Positions 52,087 to 61,328 are shown, numbered from the stretch's first letter. The stretch: 64,000 nucleotides of DNA from Cupriavidus malaysiensis (GCF_001854325.1 NZ_CP017755.1:2790001-2854000), one strand, 5' to 3'. A program made the numbers and translations. The notes: generated by a model from the letters alone, not told the origin.

Positions 52087-53796
52087 ATGCCCCTTCGCCC
52101 GCCCCCCCTGATCGTCGACCTGTCCCCGCCCTGCCGCGTCGATGGGCAGCCTGCCCGGCCCCAGTCGGTCTGGCTGCTGGCGCGGCTGCGCTACGCGCAG
52201 CTGGCCGGCGAGGACGGCGTGACGGCCGCCACGGTGCGGGCGCGCTTTGCGCGCGCGGCCGATATCCGCATGCCGGTGTCGCGCGCCTTTGCCGACTTCC
52301 GCCGCTGGCAGGTAGCGGTCGGCTGGGGCCTGGAGCGCGGCACGGCGCCCGCCCGCCTCGATCCGGCACGGCGCAGCCAGGGCCCGTTCTGGCTCGCGCC
52401 CGGCGCGGGCCGCCGCCTCGCCTTCATGCTGGACGGCAAGCGCGCCGGACGCGCGGCACTGGCCCGCTATCTCGACCTGGCCTCGGCGGCGGCACCGGGC
52501 GGCGAGGCGCAGGATGTCGCGGCGGCCCCGGCGGGACTCGGCTATGCCCTGGCCGAGCCGGCCTTCTGGAACCACCTGACCCACGCCATGCGCGGCCTGC
52601 GCATGGGCGCGCCCGGCAGCCCGGACAGCGGCATGGCGGCCGCCTTCCAGGCCGCGCGGCGCTGTGCCAGCGACGATTTCCAGCATGCCCTGGTACTGCT
52701 CAAGGAGAGCCTGGCCTGGCGCCGCAACGATGAACTGGAGCGCTGCCGCGCCGCGCTGTACCGCTTCGACCGTATCGTCATCGGCGGCGGCCTCAGCCAG
52801 TCGCTGCCCACCTTCGCCGCGATGGCCCACGTGGTGCGCGGCTGGGAGCGCTATGCGCGCGGCGACACCGCCGCGGCACGCGCCGAGCTGGACAGCCTGG
52901 CCGCGGCGCGCGCGCTGCGGCCGGTGCTGCGCTACAACCCGCGCGTGCGCTTCGAGTACCTGAACCTCGGCGCGCTGCTGCACAAGCACGACGCCATCGC
53001 CGCCACGCAGCCGGCGCCGTCCGGCGCGCGCCAGCCGCGGCGCCGGAGCACGGCCGGCGCCAAGGCCGCGCAGGCGGCCCTGGCCGCCTTCTCAGGCGCG
53101 CTGCAGGCCGCCTACGAGGCCGACTCGGTGGAAGCCGCGCAGCATGCCGCGGCCAACCTCGGCTGGTGCCTGTGGCTGTTCTGGCAGCACGGCCTGATCG
53201 ATGGTGAGCGCGCACTCGCGCCGGCCGCCGTGCAGTGCCAGGCGATGCGCTGGCTCGGCCTGTCCGAATGGATCTGCGACCGCTTCGGCGTCGGCGGCGG
53301 CTCGGCCTGGAACCTCATCTTCCTGTTGCGCGTGGCGCGCGGCAACTGCCGCCCGGCCGACGGCAGCGTGGCGGCCTTCCGCGCGCAGCAGCCGCTGCGC
53401 GTGGCGGACGCGGTCGAAGCCCTGCGCCCCTTCCACGCGCCGCTGGCGCCGGCCAAGGGCTTCGTGCGCTGGTCCTCGGCGGCGGCCTTCGCCATCGAAG
53501 AACACGACAGCGGCCATGCCCGCCTCGGCGCGCTGCAGCTGGCCAACCTGCTGCTGGAATCCGCCTGGCACCTGACCCGCGAAGAAGGCGGCAGCCGCGC
53601 GGCCTGCGCTGCCATCGAGCGCCTGGCCCGGCAGGTCAGGGCGCTGCGCCCGGCCGAGCGGCGCTTCTTCGCCGACCAGGTGCGGGCCTTCCCGGACACG
53701 CTGCGCGCGGTGGCTGGCGAAGCCGGCGGGGCTGGCGCGGCCGACGAGACCAGCGCATCCGGTCGCGGCACACGCCGGCGGGCCCCCGCGCGCTGA
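52087..53796 (+). CDS. 569-residue protein of unknown function
   Basis: I do not recognise a family. The protein has no signal peptide and is rich in Ala, Arg and Leu. A possible small winged-helix-like start (VWLLARLRYAQLAGEDGVTAATVRARFARA, seen as SVWLLARLRYAQL about 27-39) is followed by long helical, TPR-like repeats through about 520 residues, for example DFQHALVLLKESLAWRRNDELERCRAALYRFD (as ALVLLKESLAWRRNDELER) and AAQHAAANLGWCLWLF. It ends in a Gly/Arg/Ala tail. It stands alone between a lipoprotein peptidase and a phosphoesterase. It may be a regulatory or scaffold protein. Confidence 0.75.
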   Translation: MPLRPPPLIVDLSPPCRVDGQPARPQSVWLLARLRYAQLAGEDGVTAATVRARFARAADIRMPVSRAFADFRRWQVAVGWGLERGTAPARLDPARRSQGPFWLAPGAGRRLAFMLDGKRAGRAALARYLDLASAAAPGGEAQDVAAAPAGLGYALAEPAFWNHLTHAMRGLRMGAPGSPDSGMAAAFQAARRCASDDFQHALVLLKESLAWRRNDELERCRAALYRFDRIVIGGGLSQSLPTFAAMAHVVRGWERYARGDTAAARAELDSLAAARALRPVLRYNPRVRFEYLNLGALLHKHDAIAATQPAPSGARQPRRRSTAGAKAAQAALAAFSGALQAAYEADSVEAAQHAAANLGWCLWLFWQHGLIDGERALAPAAVQCQAMRWLGLSEWICDRFGVGGGSAWNLIFLLRVARGNCRPADGSVAAFRAQQPLRVADAVEALRPFHAPLAPAKGFVRWSSAAAFAIEEHDSGHARLGALQLANLLLESAWHLTREEGGSRAACAAIERLARQVRALRPAERRFFADQVRAFPDTLRAVAGEAGGAGAADETSASGRGTRRRAPAR

Positions 53797-53856
53797 CCCG
53801 GCGGCGCCCGCCGCTCGCCGCAACTCGCGGCCTGCCTGACTGCTCGCGCGAACAGA

Positions 53857-53874
53857 GCGTCATCTTTCTTTCAC
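53857..53874 (+). promoter_or_regulatory. Possible Pho box
   Basis: GCGTCAT, CTTT, CTTTCAC has two 7-base half-sites with an 11-base repeat period, like the Pho consensus CTGTCAT-N4-CTGTCAC, and matches about 12 of 18 positions. It lies about 40 bases upstream of the phosphoesterase start. Confidence 0.4.
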
Positions 53875-53915
53875 AGTGATGGGCTACCTTGCCGGCTCCG
53901 ATCAGGGAGGAACCC

Positions 53916-55451
53916 ATGCGCACACAAGAAAGGGGCGGCCTGCTGGCCGTACTCGCCGCGCTGACCACCGCAGGCATGCTGTATGGCTGCGGCAGCGACA
54001 ATCCATCCGGCGAAAGCGCGACGGCGCCCATCGCCACCCAGCCGCAACCGCAGCCGCAGCCGTTGGGCGACGCCGCCAGCGTGAGCGCCAACATCCAGTC
54101 CGCCTGGGTGGTGCTCGGCGAGGACAACCAGGCCATCGCCCGCGCCATCACCAGCTACAGCGCGCCGCTGCCGGCCTCCGGCAGCGCCGACCCCAACGCC
54201 TCCTGCCCGCTGCTGACCGTGGATGGCAAGGCCAGCCGCATGACGCTGCGCGTGGCCGCCGGCACCGTGCCCCTGCGCACCACCGCGAGCGCTCCGGCCG
54301 ACTCCAAGCCGTCCAGCTTCCCCGTCAATGTCTGCGAAGCGAAGCTGCCGGCCGGCGCCGCCACGGCCAGCGTGGCCGGCCAGAAGCTGCCGCTGCCCAA
54401 GGCCGAGCCACAGCGCATCCTGGTGCTGGCCGATACCGGCTGCCGCCTGAAGAAGGCCGACAACGCCTACCAGCCCTGCAGCGACGGCACCGCCTGGCCG
54501 TTCGCCGCGCTTGCCACCACCGCCGCCGGCTTCAACCCCGACCTGGTGCTGCATATCGGCGACTACCACTACCGCGAGAACGCCTGCCCCGACGACATCG
54601 CCGGCTGCAAGGGCAGCCCGTGGGGCTATGGCTGGGACACCTGGCAGGCCGACCTGTTCAAGCCCGCCGCGCCGCTGCTGGCCAAGGCGCCCTGGATCAT
54701 GGTGCGCGGCAACCACGAAGAATGCGCGCGCGCCGGCCAGGGCTGGTACCGCTTCCTCGATACGCGCCCCTACGCCAGCGCCACCTCCTGCGACAACCCG
54801 GCCGACGACAACACCGCCAACTATTCGGAACCGTATGCGGTGACGCTGGGCAGCGAATCGCAGGTGATCGTGTTCGATACGGCCAAGGTGGGCAAGGCCG
54901 CGCTGAAGACCACCGATGCGCAGTTCCAGGTCTATCGCAAACAGCTGCAGTCGGTGGCAGCGATGGCGGGCAAGACGGGCATGAGCACCACCATCTTCAC
55001 CAACCACCATCCGATCCTGGCCTTTGCGCCGGTGGCCGGCGCCAATCCGGCCCCGGGCAACCTCGCCATGCAATCGGTGATGACCGACCTGAACGGTACC
55101 GCCTACTACCCGACCGGCGTGCAGGTAGCGCTGCACGGCCACGTGCATGACTTCCAGGCCATCAACTTCGCTTCCACGCACCCCGCCACCATCGTCTCGG
55201 GCAACGGCGGCGACAACCTGGACGTGGCCCTGCCCGACCCGCTGCCCGCCGGCATCCTGCCCGCACCCGGTACGACGCTGGACAAGATCACCCATCACAG
55301 CAGCTTCGGCTTCATGCTGATGGAACGCCGCGCCTCCCCTGCCAAAGGCTGGCTGTTCAAGTCCTACACCGTGGCGGGCAAGCTGCTCACCACCTGCACG
55401 CAGACCGGCAGCAGCCTGGCATGCGACAAGAGCGGCTTCGTCGCGCCCTGA
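53916..55451 (+). CDS. Purple-acid-phosphatase-like metallophosphoesterase lipoprotein
   Basis: The ATG at 53916 follows AGGGAGGA. The 511-residue protein has a signal with lipobox LYGC (Cys25), a Pro/Gln-rich linker and the purple-acid-phosphatase metal motifs: ADTGC (D-x-G), GDYHY (GDxxY), GNHEEC (GNHE), TNHHPI and LHGHVHDF (GHxH). It probably hydrolyses phosphate esters outside the inner membrane. A possible Pho box upstream would fit phosphate control. The last 31 bases overlap the start of the next gene. Confidence 0.9.
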   Translation: MRTQERGGLLAVLAALTTAGMLYGCGSDNPSGESATAPIATQPQPQPQPLGDAASVSANIQSAWVVLGEDNQAIARAITSYSAPLPASGSADPNASCPLLTVDGKASRMTLRVAAGTVPLRTTASAPADSKPSSFPVNVCEAKLPAGAATASVAGQKLPLPKAEPQRILVLADTGCRLKKADNAYQPCSDGTAWPFAALATTAAGFNPDLVLHIGDYHYRENACPDDIAGCKGSPWGYGWDTWQADLFKPAAPLLAKAPWIMVRGNHEECARAGQGWYRFLDTRPYASATSCDNPADDNTANYSEPYAVTLGSESQVIVFDTAKVGKAALKTTDAQFQVYRKQLQSVAAMAGKTGMSTTIFTNHHPILAFAPVAGANPAPGNLAMQSVMTDLNGTAYYPTGVQVALHGHVHDFQAINFASTHPATIVSGNGGDNLDVALPDPLPAGILPAPGTTLDKITHHSSFGFMLMERRASPAKGWLFKSYTVAGKLLTTCTQTGSSLACDKSGFVAP

Positions 55452-56809
55452 GCGCGGCAGGCCTGGCGGCGGCGCTGGCGCTGGCCGGCACCGCCGCGCA
55501 CGGCGCTCCGGCGGCGGCGGCGGCCGGCGTCACGCTGCTGCCGGGCGCACCTCCCGCGCGCGTGGTGGCGGTCATCGGCGCAGGCACGCCGCAGGTGGCC
55601 GCCAAGGTGGATCCCGCAGCCGCGGTGTTCCGCGCGGACGCCGGGCTGGCCGCGCTGGGCCGGCGCATCTTCTTCGACGCGCGCCTGTCCGAGCCGCGCG
55701 GCCAGTCCTGTGCCGGCTGCCACGACCCCGCGCGTGCCTTCTCGCCCACGCTTTCGCCGGCCGCGCTGCAGGGCCCGGGCGTGCCGCAAGGCAGCCGGCC
55801 GGGACGCTTCAGCCTGCGCAACGCGCCCTCGCTGCTCTACGTGCGCTACGTGCCGCGCCGCCACTTCTACCAGGATGACGATGCGCTGCAGCCGGTGCCC
55901 TTCGGCGGGCTGTTCGCCGACGGCCGCGCCGACACGCTGGCCGAGCAGGCGCGCGGCCCGCTGTTCGACCCCAACGAGATGAACAACGGCTCGCCGGCCG
56001 CCCTGCTGCGCAAGGTCAACCGGACCGAGCTGGCGCCGGCGCTGGCCGCGCGCTTCGGCGCGGCGGTGCGGCACGATCCCGAGCGCCTGGTGCGCGCCCT
56101 CGGCGAGGCGCTGCAGGCCTACCTGCAGAGCGACGAGATGGCGCCCTTCAGCTCGCGCTTCGACGACTACCTGCGCCGCGGCACGCCGCTGAGCGCGCAG
56201 GAGCAGCGCGGCCTGGCGCTGTTCAAGAGCCCGGACAAGGGCAACTGCATGAGCTGCCACACGCTGTCGGACACCGCCCGCCGGCCCGAGCGCTCGCTCT
56301 TCACGGACTTCGGCTACGACGCCATCGCGGTGCCGCGCAACCGCGCCCTGCCCGCCAACCGCGACGCGCGCCACTTCGACAACGGCCTGTGCGACAGCGC
56401 GCGCAGGCTGCGCTGGCCCGAACCCACGCAGTGGTGCGGCTACCTGCGCACGCCCGGCCTGCGTAATGTCGCCGTACGCCAGCGCCTCATGCACAACGGC
56501 GTGTTCGGCTCGCTGCGCGACGCGGTGGCCTTCTACAACACGCGCTCGACCGATCCGCGCCGCTGGTACCACGGCGCCCCGACCTTCGACGACGTGCCGG
56601 CGGCCTACCGCGCCAACATCAATGTCAACTCGATGCCGATGAACCGCCCGCCCGGCATGGCGCCCGCGCTCAGCGAGCAGGACGTCGACGACATCGTCGC
56701 CTTCCTGCGCGCGCTCACCGATGCGCCCTACGTCGGCGCCATGCCGCCGGCGGCGGGCACGCGCGCGGCGGCGGCTACCGTGCCGGCGCCGGCGCCGGCA
56801 CGGCCCTGA
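55421..56809 (+). CDS. Dihaem cytochrome c peroxidase / MauG family protein
   Basis: The 462-residue protein has a Sec signal (about 1-29), a first haem-c site CAGCH at 97-101 and a second CMSCH at 276-280. Between and after them are RFSLRNAPSLLYV and FDNGL regions, then GLRNVAVRQRLMHNGVFGSLRDAVAFYNTR, given in parts as LRNVAVRQRLMHNG and SLRDAVAFYN. Such proteins are periplasmic cytochrome c peroxidases or protein-modifying MauG-like oxidases. The start overlaps the phosphoesterase by 31 bases. It ends in an Ala/Pro-rich tail. The exact substrate is unknown. Confidence 0.92.
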   Translation: MRQERLRRALSAAGLAAALALAGTAAHGAPAAAAAGVTLLPGAPPARVVAVIGAGTPQVAAKVDPAAAVFRADAGLAALGRRIFFDARLSEPRGQSCAGCHDPARAFSPTLSPAALQGPGVPQGSRPGRFSLRNAPSLLYVRYVPRRHFYQDDDALQPVPFGGLFADGRADTLAEQARGPLFDPNEMNNGSPAALLRKVNRTELAPALAARFGAAVRHDPERLVRALGEALQAYLQSDEMAPFSSRFDDYLRRGTPLSAQEQRGLALFKSPDKGNCMSCHTLSDTARRPERSLFTDFGYDAIAVPRNRALPANRDARHFDNGLCDSARRLRWPEPTQWCGYLRTPGLRNVAVRQRLMHNGVFGSLRDAVAFYNTRSTDPRRWYHGAPTFDDVPAAYRANINVNSMPMNRPPGMAPALSEQDVDDIVAFLRALTDAPYVGAMPPAAGTRAAAATVPAPAPARP

Positions 56810-56841
56810 GCCGGGGCGCGATGCCGGGCTCCCCGCCAGCG

Positions 56842-59058
56842 TCAGAGCAGCGGCTTGCCGCTCGCCAGCAATTGTTGGAGCTCGCGCGCCGGCACCGGCT
56901 GGGAGAACAGGTAGCCCTGCCCTTCCTCGCAATGCATGGCCTGCAGCGCGCCCAGCTGCAAGACGGACTCGATGCCCTCGGCAATGGTGGTCAGGCCCAG
57001 CTGGCGTCCCATGGTGACGATCAGGCGGGCGAAGGAGGCATCCTTGTCGATCATGCTGACAAAGCTGCGGTCGATCTTGATGCGATTGAGCGGCAGCTGG
57101 CGCAGGATCGACAGCGCGGAGTAGCCGGTGCCGAAATCATCGATCGCCACCGTCGCGCCCAGCGCACGCACCTGGTTGAGCTTTTCGATCAGCGCCTGGG
57201 TGTTCTCGACGGCGACCGATTCTGTCAACTCCAGCTCGATGTTGGTGGCCGGCACCCGGCACTCGGCCATGGTGCGCGCGAACTGCATGACGAAGTCGGG
57301 CTCGCGGAACTGCGCGTGCGAGACATTGATGGCCATGCGGAAGCCGGTATGGCCCAGGTCGATCAGGCGGCGCAGCTCGCCCAGCGCCGAGCGCACCACC
57401 CAGGCACCGATCGGCACCATCATGCCGGACTGCTCCGCCAGCGGGATGAAGCGGCCCGGCGGGATCAGCTCGCCGCTCTCGGCGCGGCAGCGCAGCAGCG
57501 CCTCGGCGCCGACGATGACACCGCTGCGCAGGTCGACGACCGGCTGGTAGACCAGGAACAGGCGGTTGGACGACAGCGCGCTGCGCAGTTCGTTGAGCAG
57601 CCGCATGCGTTCGCGCACCAGCTCGGACTGCGAGACATCGTAGTGCAAGGCCTGTCCGCGCGCCCGCGTCTTGGCCTGCTTGACGGCGATCGACGACTTC
57701 GTGATGGCGTCGTGGCCGATGCCGCGCGCGCCGGCCGGCACGTGCAGCAGGCCGGAAGTCGCCGACAGCCGCAACATCTGCCCTTCGATGACGAAGGGTT
57801 CGGCGAACACCTGCGCGATGGCCGCCGGCGTGATGCGCTGCGGCAGGCCGAGCAGGCCGAACACGTCCACCGAAAGGTAGGCCAGCCGCGTCGGCGCCGG
57901 GAAGCACTGCGCCAGCCGCGCCGCCACCGCCTTGAGCACGAGGTCGCCGAAGTGCTGGTCGAGCGTCGAGTTGATGTCGGCGAAGCCGTCCAGGTCGATC
58001 TGCGCCACCACCGCGTCGCTGGTACTGCCTTCGTCGAGCCAGTCGATCAGGGCGTTGCGGTTGGGCAGCCCCAGCAGCGACTCCGAATAGGCCAGCCGGG
58101 TCATGCGCTCGTTCAGCAGCACGTTGTCGAAGCCGGCGGTGATATTGGCCACGAAGACTTCGATCAGGCGCTGGTCGACCTCGCTGAGCGAGCCCGGCAC
58201 GTCGATATAGGCCGCCATGCCGGCCATGCTGGAAACCGGGAAATACAGGCCCAATGCCTTGCCGGCAGTGCTCCTGCGCTCGCGCAGCGTCGCGTGCAGC
58301 AGCGTGATGACCTCCTGGTGGGCCGGCGCGCAGTGCGACAGCGGCTGCCCGATCATGTCGGCGTAGCGCCGCGAGGCGGCGACCACCAGCGGGTCGAAGC
58401 GCTCGCTGGTACTCAAGGCGCAGACCAGGCCCTCGTTCTGCACGCCGAGCAAGGCGCAGAGCTGGATCACGACGCCTTCCGCGAAGCTTTTCAGGCCACG
58501 CAGCCGGCTCAGGTCCATGCTGGCGCTGATGATGCTCTCCAGCCCCTGCCGGGTGGCTTCCACCTGCCGCAGCTGCTGGTATGAGCGGATCGCGACCATC
58601 AGCGTGGTGAACAGGCGGGTGCGCGTGAGCTCCGTCTTGGTCTTGTAGTCGTTGATGTCGTAGAGCCGGATGGTGTCCATCTCCGGCGCATAGCCGGGCT
58701 GGCCGGTACGCAATACGATGCGCAGGCAGCCGCGCCGCGCCTCCTCGCGGATGTAGCGCACCAGTTCGAGGCCGGCGTCCGGCGTCTCCATGACCACGTC
58801 GAGCAGCACCACGGCAAGCTCGGGCTCGGCGTCGATGCAGGCGCGCGCCTGCGCCGCCGAGCGGGCATGCAGGAACTGCAGCGGGCGGCCGAGCACCTCC
58901 AGCCCGCGCAGCGCCAGTTCGGTGGTGTCGTGGACGTCGGGCTCGTCATCGACGATCAGGACCTTCCAGGGCTCCGCGGCGCTGGGCGCGGGCTCGAGGG
59001 ACTCCTCGGCGAAGACGATGTCGTCGAGGTCGCTGGCAGGCGGAGAAAGGGGACGCAT
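56842..59058 (-). CDS. Response regulator with DUF3369-like, degenerate GGDEF and EAL domains
   Basis: The 738-residue protein has a REC domain (about 32-150) with the phosphoacceptor Asp87 in VVLLDVVM and the DDE acidic pocket at 37-39. A GAF-like DUF3369 region is at about 160-310. A GGDEF-type domain follows in which the signature reads SVDVF instead of GGDEF, so it should not make c-di-GMP. Then comes an EAL domain with EALLR, ELTES, DDFGTGYSAL and KIDRSFV intact, so phosphodiesterase activity is expected. It follows the sensor kinase by 15 bases and is its likely partner. Confidence 0.93.
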   Translation of the reverse strand: MRPLSPPASDLDDIVFAEESLEPAPSAAEPWKVLIVDDEPDVHDTTELALRGLEVLGRPLQFLHARSAAQARACIDAEPELAVVLLDVVMETPDAGLELVRYIREEARRGCLRIVLRTGQPGYAPEMDTIRLYDINDYKTKTELTRTRLFTTLMVAIRSYQQLRQVEATRQGLESIISASMDLSRLRGLKSFAEGVVIQLCALLGVQNEGLVCALSTSERFDPLVVAASRRYADMIGQPLSHCAPAHQEVITLLHATLRERRSTAGKALGLYFPVSSMAGMAAYIDVPGSLSEVDQRLIEVFVANITAGFDNVLLNERMTRLAYSESLLGLPNRNALIDWLDEGSTSDAVVAQIDLDGFADINSTLDQHFGDLVLKAVAARLAQCFPAPTRLAYLSVDVFGLLGLPQRITPAAIAQVFAEPFVIEGQMLRLSATSGLLHVPAGARGIGHDAITKSSIAVKQAKTRARGQALHYDVSQSELVRERMRLLNELRSALSSNRLFLVYQPVVDLRSGVIVGAEALLRCRAESGELIPPGRFIPLAEQSGMMVPIGAWVVRSALGELRRLIDLGHTGFRMAINVSHAQFREPDFVMQFARTMAECRVPATNIELELTESVAVENTQALIEKLNQVRALGATVAIDDFGTGYSALSILRQLPLNRIKIDRSFVSMIDKDASFARLIVTMGRQLGLTTIAEGIESVLQLGALQAMHCEEGQGYLFSQPVPARELQQLLASGKPLL

Positions 59059-59073
59059 GTTGTTGGAATCGAT

Positions 59074-60729
59074 TCAAAGAGACGGTGCTGCCGGGCTGGC
59101 GTGCAGCGGGATCTTGAGCACGAAGCAAGTACCGCGGCCAGGCACCGAATCGGCCTTGAGTTCACCACCGAGGATGGTGGTGGCGATGCGGTGGGCGATG
59201 GCAAGGCCCAGGCCGGAGCCGCCGGTGCCCAGCCTGGTGGTGAAGAAGGGCTCGAAGATGCGGCCCAGCACATCGGCCGGCATGCCCACGCCGTCGTCGC
59301 TGACGCGGATTTCCAGCGCATCGCCCGCGGGCCTGCAGTCGATCGTGATGCGGCCGCCCGCGCGCCCCTCGAAAGCATGCAGCACGGCGTTCTGCAGCAG
59401 GTTGCCGACGATCTGGCCGATATGGCCCGGCAGCGAGTGGCAGACGATGCCGGGCGCGATCGCGTTGACCACCCGCACGTCGCGGTGCTTCCAGTTCGGC
59501 CGCAGGCTGGCAACCAGGTCGTCGACGCTCTGGCGCACGTCGAACTCGCGCCGCCGCTCCGAGGTCTGGTCCACCGCGATCTGCTTGAAGCTGGCCACCA
59601 GCTTGGCCGCGCGCGAGACCGAGCGCTGCAGCAGGCGCATGCTTTCGTCCAGTTCGGCCAGTCCTTCCTGCAAGGTGGTGCGCTTGAGCGTGCCGCCGGC
59701 CAGGTGCCCCAGCAGCTGCCGCAGCCGCTCGGCGGCCACGGACAGGATGGTGACCGCCACGCCGAGCGGGGTATTCAGTTCGTGCGAGATGCCCGCCACC
59801 ATCGAGCCCAGCGAAGCCAGCTTCTCCACCTGCACCAGCTCATGCTGCGTCTGCTGCAGGTGCGACAGCGCCTGGCTCAGTTCGGCGGTGCGCGCGGCCA
59901 CGCGCTGGTCCAGCTGCGCATTGATGCGGACCAGTTCCTCGCGTCCGCGCACGAACACCATGACGATCTCGGCGATGACCAGCAGGTAGCCGAGCAGGCG
60001 CACCGCGTGCAGCCCCCACCAGTTCAGGCCCCATGAATTGCTGAGCACGAACATGACGCCCGCGATGCCGAACAGCGCGCAGAACACCGAGAACGACCAG
60101 GCATGCGGCCTGGCGCGGCCCCGGATCGCACGCTGGCAGACGCCGGCGGCGAACAGGAAGCCGAGACCGCCGCCGACGTTCAGGCACTGGGTCAGCAGCG
60201 TATAACGCCCGGCCGCCTGCACGCGCGGGGCCAGTTCCGGCCAGATCAGCGCCGGCACCCCGATGATGAGGGCCGCCAGCGTGACCAGCGCCAGCCAGGC
60301 CAGGGCCTTGCGGGTCGGAATGAAGCGGCGCGAGACCGAGGCCGCCATGAACACGCCGCCGCAGAAGGTGGCCAGGCTGTGCAGCCAGACGAAGGCCTGG
60401 TTGTAGCTGCTGAGGCCGTGGAAGCCGTCGAGCAGGCTCATGGTGCTGAGCGCGCAGATGGCCCACGGGTTGGCGTAGCGGCGGCGGTCGTACAGGAACA
60501 GGATCAGCAGCATGACCGCCAGCAGCGAGCCGGAGAAGAAGCCCAGCATCTCGATGGCGGTATGGACCTGCAGGCTGAACCAGCGCTGGTCGTCGCTGAG
60601 CGCGCGCAAGGCGAGCAGCGCGGCCGCCGGAATGGCATAGGCCACGCCCAGCCGCCAGCGCATGCGGCCCGGCGGCAGGGGGGCGGCGGCATCCGGCGGC
60701 GGTGCCCGGTGGCTCTGGCGTTGCGGCAT
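59074..60729 (-). CDS. Membrane sensor histidine kinase
   Basis: The 551-residue protein has about seven hydrophobic segments between 28 and 262. A short coiled coil (ELVRINAQLDQRVAARTAELSQAL, seen as AQLDQRVAARTAEL) follows, then HisKA with the phosphorylated His316 in VAGISHELNTPLG. The HATPase domain shows NLLQNAVLHAFEG (N box), DDGVGMP (G1), FEPFFTTR (F box) and GTGGSGLGLAI (G2). The seven-helix input resembles 7TM sensor domains of unknown ligand. It is paired with the EAL response regulator. Confidence 0.94.
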   Translation of the reverse strand: MPQRQSHRAPPPDAAAPLPPGRMRWRLGVAYAIPAAALLALRALSDDQRWFSLQVHTAIEMLGFFSGSLLAVMLLILFLYDRRRYANPWAICALSTMSLLDGFHGLSSYNQAFVWLHSLATFCGGVFMAASVSRRFIPTRKALAWLALVTLAALIIGVPALIWPELAPRVQAAGRYTLLTQCLNVGGGLGFLFAAGVCQRAIRGRARPHAWSFSVFCALFGIAGVMFVLSNSWGLNWWGLHAVRLLGYLLVIAEIVMVFVRGREELVRINAQLDQRVAARTAELSQALSHLQQTQHELVQVEKLASLGSMVAGISHELNTPLGVAVTILSVAAERLRQLLGHLAGGTLKRTTLQEGLAELDESMRLLQRSVSRAAKLVASFKQIAVDQTSERRREFDVRQSVDDLVASLRPNWKHRDVRVVNAIAPGIVCHSLPGHIGQIVGNLLQNAVLHAFEGRAGGRITIDCRPAGDALEIRVSDDGVGMPADVLGRIFEPFFTTRLGTGGSGLGLAIAHRIATTILGGELKADSVPGRGTCFVLKIPLHASPAAPSL

Positions 60730-61020
60730 CGCGGATCAGCCCGGCCGCGTGGCGCGGCGCGCGGCGGCGCCCACGCCCCGGACAACCCGGGCGGCGGAGG
60801 CGCTGCCGGGGCAGCCGCGTCGGTCACAAGGCGCGCGCCAGGCATACGCCGGGCGGCGCGGCGCCAATGCGCCGTGCTGGCTCCCGCCGGGCCGGCAGTT
60901 CCGGGCCCGGCGACGGAACCAATTCCCAACCGGTCCGACGTCGAGTGGCTTGAGCATGGGCGACAAGAGAGGAGCGAGGCGCACGCCGAGGCGTTCCGCG
61001 CCAACGGATCACGCCTTGTC

Positions 61021-61047
61021 TTATCGGCAGCGCGAACGGATTCAGTA
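61021..61047 (-). promoter_or_regulatory. Possible sigma-28 promoter for the kinase/EAL regulator pair
   Basis: On the reverse strand TACT, 15 bases, then an exact GCCGATAA. The -10 box is perfect and the spacing correct; the -35 box matches two of four bases. It is about 290 bases upstream of the kinase gene. Confidence 0.4.
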
Positions 61048-61205
61048 GGGTCCGGGTGCCTCGCGCGTGTCGCGAACGGTGCCTGTACCCCTTGCGAGGG
61101 GGCCAGGGGGGGGACAGCAGGCAAGCCTGGCATCGCCCCCGCGCGCCGCCCGTGCCGCCCTGCAGAACGCATGCGCGCCGATCGCCCGGCAAAGTGCCGG
61201 GCGCG

Positions 61206-61235
61206 TTGACAGCCGCTTGCCGCCAGGCCTACGCT
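61206..61235 (+). promoter_or_regulatory. Sigma-70-like promoter of the MFS gene
   Basis: TTGACA (61206-61211) is an exact -35 box; TACGCT follows after 18 bases as a weak -10. A start near 61242 argues against translation from the ATG at that point and for the GTG at 61329. Confidence 0.45.
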
Positions 61236-61279
61236 CGTCCGATGCCCCGGCTCTCCCGGGCAGACAAAACATACAAGAA

Positions 61280-61306
61280 AACAATAAGAACAATAAGAAC
61301 AATAAG
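61280..61306. repeat. Three AACAATAAG repeats in the MFS leader
   Basis: Three exact 9-base units in an unusually A-rich stretch between the probable promoter and the GTG start. It might be an unstructured translation enhancer or a repeat subject to copy-number change. Confidence 0.8.
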
Positions 61307-61328
61307 AACGACAACCGAGACACCCACC

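Larger units (their letters stand above)
60730..61328. other. Divergent control region between the sensor kinase and MFS gene
   Basis: About 600 bases without a convincing gene. It contains a possible reverse-strand sigma-28 promoter (61021-61047), a sigma-70-like promoter for the MFS gene (61206-61235) and a 3 x 9-base A-rich repeat in the MFS leader (61280-61306). Confidence 0.5.
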
